Virus record (IMG/VR): IMGVR_UViG_3300025889_007807
Coordinates: 1 to 21,427 of that record
Length of the DNA: 21,427 nucleotides
DNA from: a virus
Strand: one strand, 5' to 3'
The notes below the pieces were generated by a model, which saw only the letters and a program-made list of their open reading frames with translations, made no database searches and was not told the DNA's origin. Of this stretch, positions 7,384-19,300 are shown piece by piece. Each line of letters begins with the position of its first letter. Position 1 is the first letter of the stretch. The translations under genes and the position numbers were made by a program.

Positions 7384-10300
7384 CTACTTTATTTTTTTAA
7401 TGCTCTTTTTAATAGGTCCGTTAGTTCTTAAATCTTTAAGAACTACATCTACTACTATTTTGCCATCAATCATACTAACTTTTGGCTCTGTTTCAACATC
7501 TACTGGAGAACCATTATTAGTAATATTTACTTCAACATTAGTATCTCCTTGTGGAAGTTGCCCTGTATTATTTATATAGTCTAAAGTATTTACCCCCACA
7601 TTGTCAACAGCTGAATTTCTAACAATATACTCTCCGTCAGAAAGCATTGCCATGATAGAATCGCTTAGACCTGTTCCAGGACCTGAAATCAATCCTCCTG
7701 CTGCATAACCAGAAATACCAAATTGTTTTGCAAGAGCTCTGCCTTCTGCAGTAATATTAGACGTACCTACTCCCCAAGTATTCCAAATACGAGAAGCTAA
7801 AGTGCTCCAATCATTTTTTCCGTAATTACCTTCTAAACTTGCAGGGTTACCCAAACCAGAAGCATTAACAGTACTGTTCCAATCATTCCAATCGTAGCCA
7901 AACTCAGAATAATTGTTTTGATTACTACCCCATGCCCCCCAAGGATGATCTCCTATTCTAATCCAGTTCTTATGTTCATAATTTAGTCCTTTGCCTTTTG
8001 CATAGCTTGCACCTCTAATAAGAGCAGATATTGCGTAGCCTATAGTCTCGTTTGCATTATAACCATATAGGAAACTAGACGCATTATTACTATACAACCA
8101 TTGAGGCCATCCATCTGAGTTTTTACCCGACCATAAATCAAGATAATTATCTTTAGAGTTTTCTAAAGTAGTCACGGATGTTGTATCTGGGGTTGGAGGT
8201 CTATCATCAAAGAAAAACTCTTTAAGGCCTGTTAAAGGGTTTTTAGAACCTGCTCCTCCCATAGATTTTAATAGACTAGCTTCTAGAGAGTTAATATGCG
8301 CTAACTGTGTATCTCCTTTTCTACCTAATGAGGCTATAGATCCTGTAGCGTTAAGAGTATCTAACACATCTCTTCCTAAGTTTTTAGCAGATTCAGCTTT
8401 AATTACATACTCTCCATTTGACAGTCTAGCAGGAATTGAATCACTAGTAGAAGTACCAGGACCTGTAACAGGACCCCCTGTTGCCAAAGTTACTGCTTCA
8501 GCGCCGCTATATTTATAACGTGTTCTGTTTGTTGCTGTATTTGTTATAACACTATCTAAGTTGTCAGAAAGATGATCTAAGTTATCAGAAAGATGATCTA
8601 AGTTATCAGAAAGATGATCTAAGTTATCAGAAAGATGAGAAATCTTGTTGTCGAAAGCAGCAGACATAACAGAAGTATCCTCGTCCATAGTTTTTAAGAA
8701 TGCACTGTTAGTAGCTATAGTTTCTAAGTATACTACCATATTATTTAAATCTGTGTGCATAAATTCTAATTCAGCTTTTATAGATTTTAAATACTCATCA
8801 TTAGCATATTTTACTTCATCATATATACCAGGAAGGTATAAAGCATAACCATTCAAAGTTTTAAATTCTGCTAAACTATCAGTAATAAGAGTATTAATAG
8901 CATCTAAATTATCGGAAAGATGATCTGAGTTGTCAGAAAGATGATCTAACTGAGTTTCTACATTATCTGTGTGTGATTCAATTTTTGTAAGCTTGTCAAC
9001 ATTTACAGAAGTATTTGTTTTAATATTTGCAGTATTAGCTTTAATATCTGCTAAATCTCCTAAAGAGGTAATTATATCTTTTATATAAGCAGTATTTTTT
9101 AATTCAGCTTCATAAAAACCTTTTGCCGCAGCTTCCATATTTGTTAATTTTTCACTAGATACTTTAGTGTAACCAGCTATATTTTGAAGGTGATCTTGAG
9201 CATTTTTAAGAAAATCATCTTGCTTGACTATAGCATTTACAACACTTGTCATTTCTGTTTCAAAAGTACCACCTACATCTATCTGTACAGCGCTTACATC
9301 ATATAAATCTCCTGCTGAAATTTGTGATTTCTCAACACTCCAGAAATTAGCTCCTTTTATAGCACTTTGAGTAGGGTTAAAGAAAGAAGCTCCGGTCTTA
9401 CTGGTAGGATCACCAAGCGTATAAAAATCTGACCCTGATTTGTCTACTGCCTCTATTTTAAAAGCTTTACTTGCATCGACTGTATATTGTGAGCTGCCTA
9501 AACTTAAATGATTTCCTGCGTGGAAAAATAGTTTTCCATCTATCTTAAGAACGTCTGCTGCTTTAGCTATATATCTATTTTCATCTAAATGATCTAAATC
9601 AATTAAGTCTGATCCTTCGACTTTAACATTATCAACTGTAAAAAAGTCAGTAGCCTCTTTTGTTACTTTATTTAGTATATAAAGATTATTGGCATCTATA
9701 CTTTGAGGCACAGAAGCAAGCTTGAACAGGCTACTGCCATCTACATCCATCTTTTTTATTGTATACAGAGCATCTGCAGAAACAGGTTCTGGAGCTATTA
9801 AGGCGAATAGCTCCTCTCCTTTTATTTTATCTTCTGGATCTATTGTAAACCAAGTATCCCATTTCATACTTTCTTTGTCGCTAACGGCAGGAAGCTTAAA
9901 GAAAGTTTTGTAATCAATATCAGTTAAGTCTACACTAAACATATCTTCATATGTTAATCTCATTGTATCTAGAGTAAATTTATCACCATCAAAGTTTTCA
10001 AAAATATGCCCTGTTTCAAGTACTGCTTTATTTGCTAAGCCTTCTTTTAGTTTATCTACATCTATAACTTGTGCTACGCTAACTATAGCTTTAGTCCAGT
10101 CAAACTCTCCACTAGCAAAATTACTAAAAATATCTCCTAATTCCATAGCCATTTTTTCTGTAGGCATTTGGAAAACATCACTAGCTTTAGGTTTGATTTT
10201 AGAAGTAGTATCAATTGTAATTAATTCCGAAGCATATACATCATCAGGAGTTATATCTATTAATTCAAGACCCATAACAGTGTCTTTGCTAATGGTAAAT

Positions 10301-13300
10301 AGTTCTAAAGCACTTTTAGTTGCTTTAGTTATCTCAATAAACTCATCTATACTTTTAGATACAAGCTTAAAGAAAGTTGTATAATCAACCTCTTTAGCTT
10401 TTGTAAGGAAGAAATAGTCTGCATCCGTTTCTATTATATCTAGTTGATAAAAATCTTCTGCGTCTTTAGTAACTTTACTGATAGTTATTAACTTATCAGA
10501 CTCTACAGTAACTGGATCAATATGATCTGTAAGAGTTATTTTATCTTCAGGGTCAAAGAAGTCAGAGTACTTAACTGCTACTTTACCTATAGTAAACCAG
10601 TCCTGATAATCTGTATCTAATTTAGTAGCTACGTTATACCACATTTGTGCTGTATGATCACTTTTAGTAGGTAAATTATACCATGTATCAATAGAATGAT
10701 CAGTCTTATCGGGGGAATTAAAGAAAGTTTGATAATTAGCACTGGTTTTAGTTATATTGATCCAATCAAAAAATCCAGTTTCTTCATCGACAATAGTAAG
10801 CCAATCACTAAATTTAGTATCTATTGTTGTATACTCATTAAACCATTCATCAAATTGAGTATCTATTTTTGTATAATCATTAAACCATTCATCAAATTGA
10901 GTATCTATAGCAGAAATATTAAATAGATAAGGACCGCCTCCTACATCTAACGAAGTAACAGATACAGGAACTATATCAAAGAAGAAAGAATAATCAACTT
11001 CAATAGGCTCTACTAAATAGAAATGATCAATACTTACTACTTTAGGCGTTACAATATAAAAATAATCTGCAGGTTTTGTTATAGGCTCTCCAACTTGGAA
11101 TAGCTGACCTGCCGTGCCTAGAATATCTAATCCAGAAGTAACAATAGGAGTTACATTAGGAGTAAGACTTGTGCCCCCTCCTGTAGTAGCTCCTCCTCCT
11201 GTAGTTGTAGAGGCATTTCCTCCAGTAAAGTTAGATACTATGGCTGCATAAGTAGGTAAGACTCCTCCTTGGAAAAGGAGTGTGTCTTCTAATACGGTTC
11301 TAATTTGCTCTAAGAGTTGGTTTGTATAGAATAAGTAACCAGGACTAGAAACACCTAGTCCTTTAGATAAAATGTCTTGTAAAATTGCATTTTGAGCAGT
11401 TATTAATGGATTATTAGCTTGTAGAACTCCAGAAGGCTGAGAACCTCCTCCCGTTACTGTACCTACTATGCTTGTTGTAGAACCACTAGTTGCTTGATTG
11501 CTTATAGTTAAAGGGTTTTGAAGTAATGCGATTGCATCAACTATAAAAGCTTCAAAAGTTTTATCTATATCTGCTATATTATTATTACCCATAACACCTA
11601 GTAAGCCAGTTAAAGTAGCTTCTAAGTCTGTGAGTTCTGTATTTAATTTATTAAATTCATCTATAGGTAAAACAGGAGTTACTGCCGAGATAGAGCCATA
11701 GAGATTTTCATAAGCTACTTTTGCGTTTATTATATTTTCAAAATTAGTTAGTACTCCTGCTAGTTCTGACAATTGAGAAGGAGTATTATCTGAAACCTCT
11801 ATAGTTACTTGATCTGTAGGATTATTAATAATATCCAACACATCTATTATCTCTTGTACTCCTGTAGCATTAACATCTGCTATTGCTGTTTGAATATCTG
11901 CAAATGCTTGATTTGCTTTAGTCATTTCATCTATAAATTTAGTTACACTTAAACTAGTATCATCTATAGCTGTAACCGAATCAACTAATCCAGGAGTAAA
12001 ATTATTAGTTAGTGCGCTATTAAAATCATCAAAAAGCACATTAGCTTCATTAAATGCATCTCTGGCAGTCAAAGCTCTAGACACTAAATCTTGAGCTACT
12101 TCTGTAATAGTTAAATCTATGTCTTTAAGACCTGCATCTAGATTATTAAAATTAAGTTCTTCTTGAATTTTTAATAAGTCTAAAGTAGCTTTCTGTAAAT
12201 CTGCAGGGTCTTTAACTTCTGTTCTTCCTGATCCCTCTATTTGGTTATTAATATCATCTATTTCAGAAAGTTTTCTACTAATTTTTACAAACTTATCAGC
12301 AGAGTCGGGTAACGCTTCTAATGCTGTTAATTCTGCTAAACTGTTAGCTAAATTATCTTGAAGGGAAGATAAAGGCTGTACTGTATCTATATCTCCTAAA
12401 GCCACTAAGCCTTCTGTTACGTCTATTTGAAGTTGTTTTAAATACTGATCTAAACCAGAATAACCTTTGTATTGAGGATCTAATTCATTTACAATATCAT
12501 CAATTCTAGATATATGTCCGTCAAGGTATCCTCCAGCATCTACAAACGCTTGTTGTGCAGAGAATAAAGTATTATAAAGTGTTTCTTCTGCGTCTGTTTG
12601 CTGTGCTACAGCGTCTTGATACATACTTTTTACATCAGCCACAGAGCCTTTATATGTATCTACAAGAGATTTAAGTAGATCTTCTAACTCAACAGCAATA
12701 GATTTGAAAGAATCATTTAAAGAATTTTTAAAACTATCCATTTCGTTTTGAGCATCTGAAAATGCTGATCTTAGATTACTAAATAAATCTAAGAAATCAG
12801 TAAAAGACGACTGTAAAAATGAAAATCCTTGAGCATACTGCTCCATATTTATATCTTCTGAGTTTACTAATTGATAATTAAGTTCACCTATGGCGGTAGA
12901 AAGATCTGCAATACCTGCTTGTCCAGACTTTGCTTTTACTCCAAAATCTGATAAAGTATCTACAAAATTTCCGGAAAGAAGACTAATATCTTCAAATCCT
13001 ATATTTTGAAAATCACTAACTACAGAAGCACTAAGAGTTTTAGCAACTTCTCCAGAACCAGAAACTAAAGCATTATAAAAACCTACGAGACTTTGTTCAA
13101 AGTCTCCAAAAGACTTAGATACTACAACAATTTGTCTAGCTGCTAATTCTACTTGAGCGTATCCTTGAACAGTTGCATCTACTATAGCATCAGTGGTATT
13201 TTTAATAACTTTAAGCTGTTCTTCGCTAGCCTCTTTAACTAAATCTTTTCTTTCTTGTTCAAATACTGTAAACACTCTTTTATAGGCTTCAGCACCTTCT

Positions 13301-16300
13301 ATAGCATCTATAAATCCGTCCTCTACTGCATCATCTATAGTAACCATACCATCTTCAAAAGCATAAACTATTTGCCTAGTAGCAGCAATTATGCCTGAAG
13401 GATCTAAAGCTGTGTCTTGTAAATCTAAAAAGAAAGATTGATATTCTTTCATTTGAGCAATAGCAGTATCAAAATCAGAAGTAAGATCGTCTAATACAGA
13501 ACCATAAGATGTTCCTGTAATAGCTCCTTGAGACAATGCAATATTCATTTCACTTATAGCTGCTTGTAGATCACTAGCAGTAACTGCAGAAGTTTCAACA
13601 TTGTAATAAAAAGACTCTAAGCTATCAGAAAGACTAGACACACTTTCATCACTAAAATTAATACTGGCACTAGCCATAACTTGTTTTGCAGTATTTTCAG
13701 CAAGCATCATATTTAAAGCTTCTGTAGCAGTAGTAGCTGTAGTTAGTCCTGCAGCCATATCAAAAGTTGCAAGAGCAACATTAGTCGCTCCTTTTTGCAT
13801 CTCGCCTAATACAATATTAAGAGAGGCAATCGCCTGGGACGCTGCTCCTGAATCTTGTTGTATTTGTATGTATTGTTCAAACAATTCATTATTACTTTGT
13901 GCTACAATTTCTCTAGCTTCATAGGTTTCTAAAGTCAAGGTTACGTCTTGGCTAAACTTTTTAAACGCTTCTTGTAGTTCTGGAGATAAAGCAATAGTAG
14001 CTCCTGCCCCTCCAAACTGTTCTAATTTGTCAGGAGCGATTACCCCTGTAACAGGAGCAACATTAGGATCAGTACCGCTTACTAGTTTTTGAACTCTTCC
14101 TTCGTTGATACCCGCTAGCACTCCTAGTCCTACGTTATCTACTGCTTCTTTATTAACTACAAATTCACCAGGCATTAGTAGTGCGGGCACTGAATCTTTA
14201 TTTTGTTGTTCGGGAGTACCGGGTACGAATCCTCCAGTAGCAAAAGTTAGCCCTCTACGAACGTTTCTAGAGCCTCTTTGTGCTTGAGTAAGTTGTTTAG
14301 CTCCGTCAAATATATTATTCATAACGCGTCTAGTTAATTCAGCATCTGCTGCAGCCTTCATAGCTGCGTTACTAAATTCTTGGCCAGCACTTGATAATTC
14401 ACTTAAAGCTCTAAGTTCTACATCAGTAGCCTCTCTAATTATCTTATCTCTTTGAATAGCTAAAGCTAACTCTGCTTCTTTGATAAAGTCATATCCATTA
14501 CCTAATTCTTCTTGAATAAAAGCTGCATCTCTTACTATTGCATGTTGATACTTTAAAACGTTTTCTAAAGAGTCTATCACATCCGTTTCTAATGCTCCTC
14601 CAAATCTAGTAGCATCATTTATAGCTTCTCCAAAATCAGTAGCTAATTGTTTTATTTTTAATATAGTTCCTTCTTCTATGATACGTGCTGCTTCTTCAGC
14701 CTCAATCCCAGAAGCTATTAAAGAGTCGGCAAAGGCTTCTGTTTCTGCTCTAGCAGATATAAAGGCCATCTCCATATTAGAAAGCATAAAAGCTTGTTCA
14801 TCTAAAAGTCTTACTGTTCCGTCTTGTGCTATATTCAGACCTGCGTAAGAAAGAACTAAGTTTTGAGTAGCGTCTCTAGCTCTGTCTACTTGAGTAGAAG
14901 TTTCTCCAAATACCTTTGATGCTTCTTCGATAAGATCAAAAGCTTCTTGAAGGGCGCCTTCTGCCACAGCCTTACTAGAGGCTACTACTCTATCATATAA
15001 AGTCTCTGCATAATCTACAGCACTATCAAAATTTCCTACTACTACTTCAAGTTGGGTAATTAAATCATCAAAACCTCTAGCAAAATTTAACTTCTTTAAA
15101 TTCTCTTCTACTGCCTCATTAAAGTTAATATTAGCTATGGCATCTTTAATGTCCTGACTTAAAGAGTCAGGATCGAATCCTTTTATTAAAGCTTTAAATA
15201 CGTCTTTTCCAAATTTTTCTGCGTCTGTACCTATTTGAATAACTTGGGAAGCTGCACCTCCTCCTGAAATACGTAAGTCTTTTTGTTTTACATCTCCACC
15301 TCTTTCTACAAAACTAGCCTTAGCACTCGTAAAACGAGTATCTTGACCTACAACAGCTTCTAATGCATTATTAAGTTTGAATACGGCGTCGCTAACTTGG
15401 ATAAAATTGCTACCATACTTACCTCTTGTAGTAGTATCTCCAGTAGCTAAATCAGTGGTAGAGCTGCTCCATGTTCTGCCTGCAAATTGTTTTCCAATCC
15501 AATTTATAGCTCGATTAATGCCCTTTTCTAGTGCTCCTCCGGTAAAAAAGTCTATCGCCGTACTCACAAGAGCTCCTATAGGAGAAGTAAAGCTTATTAT
15601 AGTCTTTAATCCGTCTTTTAAAAAGCCTGATACAACAGGGGTCAAAGACTTAGCAAAAGAAGCACCAGCTAAATCTAAAATTCCTACATCATCCCTTTGT
15701 GCTAAATTATCAGCTATAGCAATTTCAGCACCAGGACTAATAGCACCAAATCTTTCAAACCCTTTCAATGTGCGAATAGAAGAAGAAATAATTTTTCCAG
15801 TATCCTCTATTACTCCTTGTAAGGCGGTTCCATTTTCCGTAGAGGTAGTCGCCTTAAAGCCGCTGATAAGAATTCCGCCAAGACCTTTTATAGCGTCTAC
15901 TACAGGATTAGCCACCATTCCCACAGGATTTTGCATAGCTCCCATTAAATTGCCCATCGAGGAAAAAGCGTTTGCGAGACCGGTAGTAAGACTTGTTATG
16001 GCAGACATAGAGTTTCCTAGTTTACCTAATTTAATCATATGTTCTGAGATTTTGTAGGCTATAGAATCTTCTGCATCCGCTAAATCTGCTAATGCTTGTT
16101 CGTGATTATTAATAGCAATAGTAGTTTCTAAACTAGCAATGGCTAAATCAGCTTCAGCTACGGCTCTAGCAACAGAGGCTTCTTTTAAAGAATCTGCTTT
16201 TTCATCTAAAGTAGTAAAACTCTTAGCAAACTCTTCTTGCGTTCTAATGTAAGAAGAAGCATCTAATTGTCTAACAGAGTCTATTAAGTCTCTTTCTAAA

Positions 16301-19300
16301 TCTCTACGACGCTCTAATACTTCTACGGTAGCTTCTAATGCTGATCTTTCTTGATCTCTTAAATTTTTTAGTCTTTCTAACGCTTGAGATTCTTTAGCTT
16401 TTGCTCGTTCTAATTGCTCCTCTGCGGTTTCTATTTCTTTTTTAATTTTGCCCGTAGTCATCTCTTGTATTAACATACCCGAAGCAGCAATAGTTTGAAA
16501 GGATTTTTGAATAAGCTCTTGTTGTTGTCTAAAACGCTCCATGTTAGCAGCTTTTTTTGCGTTTTCGTTTTGTATTTTTGTAAGTTCAGCTTGTTGATCT
16601 AGATTTTTAAGTTGTAAATCATTTAATTCACTTTGTGCTGCAAATTTTTGTACCATTCCTGATCTTTCAGCAGCTAGAATATCTTTTTCAAACTTAAACT
16701 GTTTACCTAGAAGTGAAATTTCTTCTTTCTTATTTTTAATAGCAGTCTCTGCAGCTTGGGCCTCTATTGCCGCTACTGCAACCGCTGCGTTGTGATCTTG
16801 AGTTAGGGTATCTGTCTCTAATGCTTGGATAAGATCTAAAGTGCTACCTTGAGCACTACTTTGAGCATGTTCATCTACATAATACGTAGTAAGATTGTTT
16901 GCAGCAGTTGCAGAATTGTCTAATGATTTTGTTAAATTGTTGACCGCTGATTGAAGTCCTGGATCAACTTTACCTTCTCCATATCCAACCGTCGGTGCTA
17001 CTACTCCTGCTGCTCCTGCTGCTTTTGCTGCATTATATGCCGCAAGCCCCTCAGGAGTCAGCTCTGATTCGTTTGCACCACCACCGCTGGGACCTGCGCC
17101 TCCAGCTGTTATTGCTACTCCATTCTTCAAAACTTCTGCTAAACCAACTATATGACTATTAAAAGATTTGCTCAGACCCTCTACATGGTCCATCATAGCT
17201 TCTTTCATGGCTTGTACGTCTTTAAATCTTTCTCGCTGCTCCTGCTGAGTCATTTCTAAATTTTCTCTTGCAGCATGTTGTTGAGCAGACAGTAATTCTT
17301 GTTCTTTAGCAGACAGAGCTTTCTCTTGTTCTAATATACTAAGCTCTCCACGGGCTTGGAAAAGAGCTATTTCTTTTCTTGCTTTTAGATCTGCCTCTCT
17401 TGCGCTCATTTCTGCTTCTGCAAGAGCTACTTCTGCGGCAAATATTTGTTCTTGAAAATCTATTTTTTGTCTGTCAAGATCATAAAGAGCATCTACATTT
17501 TTAGCATTATTTTCAGCAATTAATTTATCCTGATCTCCTACTTTAACATCTAAAGCAATATCGCCTAGATCAGCTATCATATTTAATATATCAATAGTTT
17601 TTTCATCAAAAATAGTAAGTTCTTCATCTAAAGCATCTCTTGCAAGAGATATTATATCTTTTTGAAATCTGAGTTCTTGTTTTACTCCCTCTACTCTAGC
17701 ATTTGCTATGCTAGTTTCTAGATTTAAGGACTCTTTACGAGCATCAAATACTCCTTGTTCTATCTCTAATACTTCTTTAGTAGTTCTAAGTCTTGTTATA
17801 TCTGCTTTAAGTTGTAGCTGCCTGTTATTAGCTTTCATACCCATTAGCTTTAATTCTTGTTGCATTTCAGCTCTGTCTGCAGCTAGTTGAGCTTTAGCAA
17901 TAGCTATTTCTGCTTGTAGTCGAGCTTGAGTATTTTCTTGAATAGCTTTTTTAAGTAGCTTATTAAGTTCTTTTTCTTGATCTCTAATAGCCTGTACTTG
18001 CTGGTATAAAATACCTAAAATTGCTTTTTCAATAAATTCTCTATTTTTTACAAGCTCAGTAAGAGTTTTTTGTTCTAATCCTAACTCTTTCATAGAGGCT
18101 AATGCTTGCTCAGTAGGAGCAAATATATTAGTTTCTTCATCAAAAGTTCCAAGACCTTCAGCAGCAAGATTTCTAAATTTATTTTGTAAACTATTTAACT
18201 CATTCAACTGACCTTTTAACACATTTATTTGATTAATGGTTCTTTGCATAGGAGTAGCTGCTACTTCTATTCCATTAGCCGTTTCTACAAAAAATCCTTT
18301 TAAATCAGCATTTATCATCTGATCTGCGGCGCTTTTAAACTCTTTTTGAATATTATTCAAATGTGCTAAAGTTTTTGCCGCTTCATCATATCCAGCACTT
18401 AAACTTTCTACAGCTGTTTTCTGCTGATTAAGCAGAGCAGTAGATTGGCTCAACACTGTTTGTAATTCATTTCTATCTTGTATTGTTCGACTAAGAGTAT
18501 CTCGTAAGCCCTCATTACCAGGGTCTGAGGTTAACTGTGTGAAAAGTTCGTCAATTACCTTACCATAATTTTCTAGAGATGTTGTGCCTGATTCTATAAA
18601 ATTTTGTAAATTGCTTTGTGCAGTTTTTAAAGACTCTATAGAAGTAACAAACTCTTCTAGTCCTGTAGAATTATCTGATAAAACTTTATCTGAATCAGTT
18701 AATGCTGTTACAAATCCTACAACATTAGGAATAGCTGCTGCTGCAGCCGCATTAAGTAGCCTAAATCTGCCTCCTGCCATAGAGACTCCTATATCTACTC
18801 CTCCTATACTAGCTATAAGATCATCACTAGAACCTGCAACTTTATTAAAAGTTAAGGCTAAATCAGCACTCTTGTCATTTAGTTCTGTTAGACCTTGAAT
18901 AGTTTGACCACTTTGTCCTGAAATTCTAGCTAATGTTCCTACAAACTCTACTTGTGCGGCTGTAGTGCTAGCTAAAGCTCTTTCAAAACCTTTGAGAACT
19001 TCAATTTGTTGTAATAAATTTAAATCGCCTGTATTATTAAATTGTTCTTGTAGAGCATCAATGTCATTACCTAGTTTTCTTATAGCAACATCCATGTCCT
19101 CTACAGCATTTGAAACTCCAAAGAAATATTCGGCTACAGAATTTACTAATCCTTTAACTTTAGAGTCGTAATCAAATGCTTTGGCGAGCCCTACTTCGAA
19201 TATCGCACCTACACCAACAGCTAATCCTGCTATGCCTGCTGTCGTTGCTGCAAAGGCTCCAGTTAATGCTGTTGCTGCTGTTGTTAATCCTCCTAGAACA

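Noticed and set aside
8556-8945. The 21-bp repeats as a CRISPR-like or regulatory array
   Set aside because: There are no spacers. The units are contiguous, in frame, and encode a coiled-coil heptad.
15377-16057. A 226-codon open frame on the plus strand
   Set aside because: It lies wholly antisense to the tape measure in a Gly/Ala/Ser-rich part, where the opposite strand is poor in stops. The protein is low-complexity Pro/Ile/Ser-rich, with no recognisable motif or convincing ribosome site.
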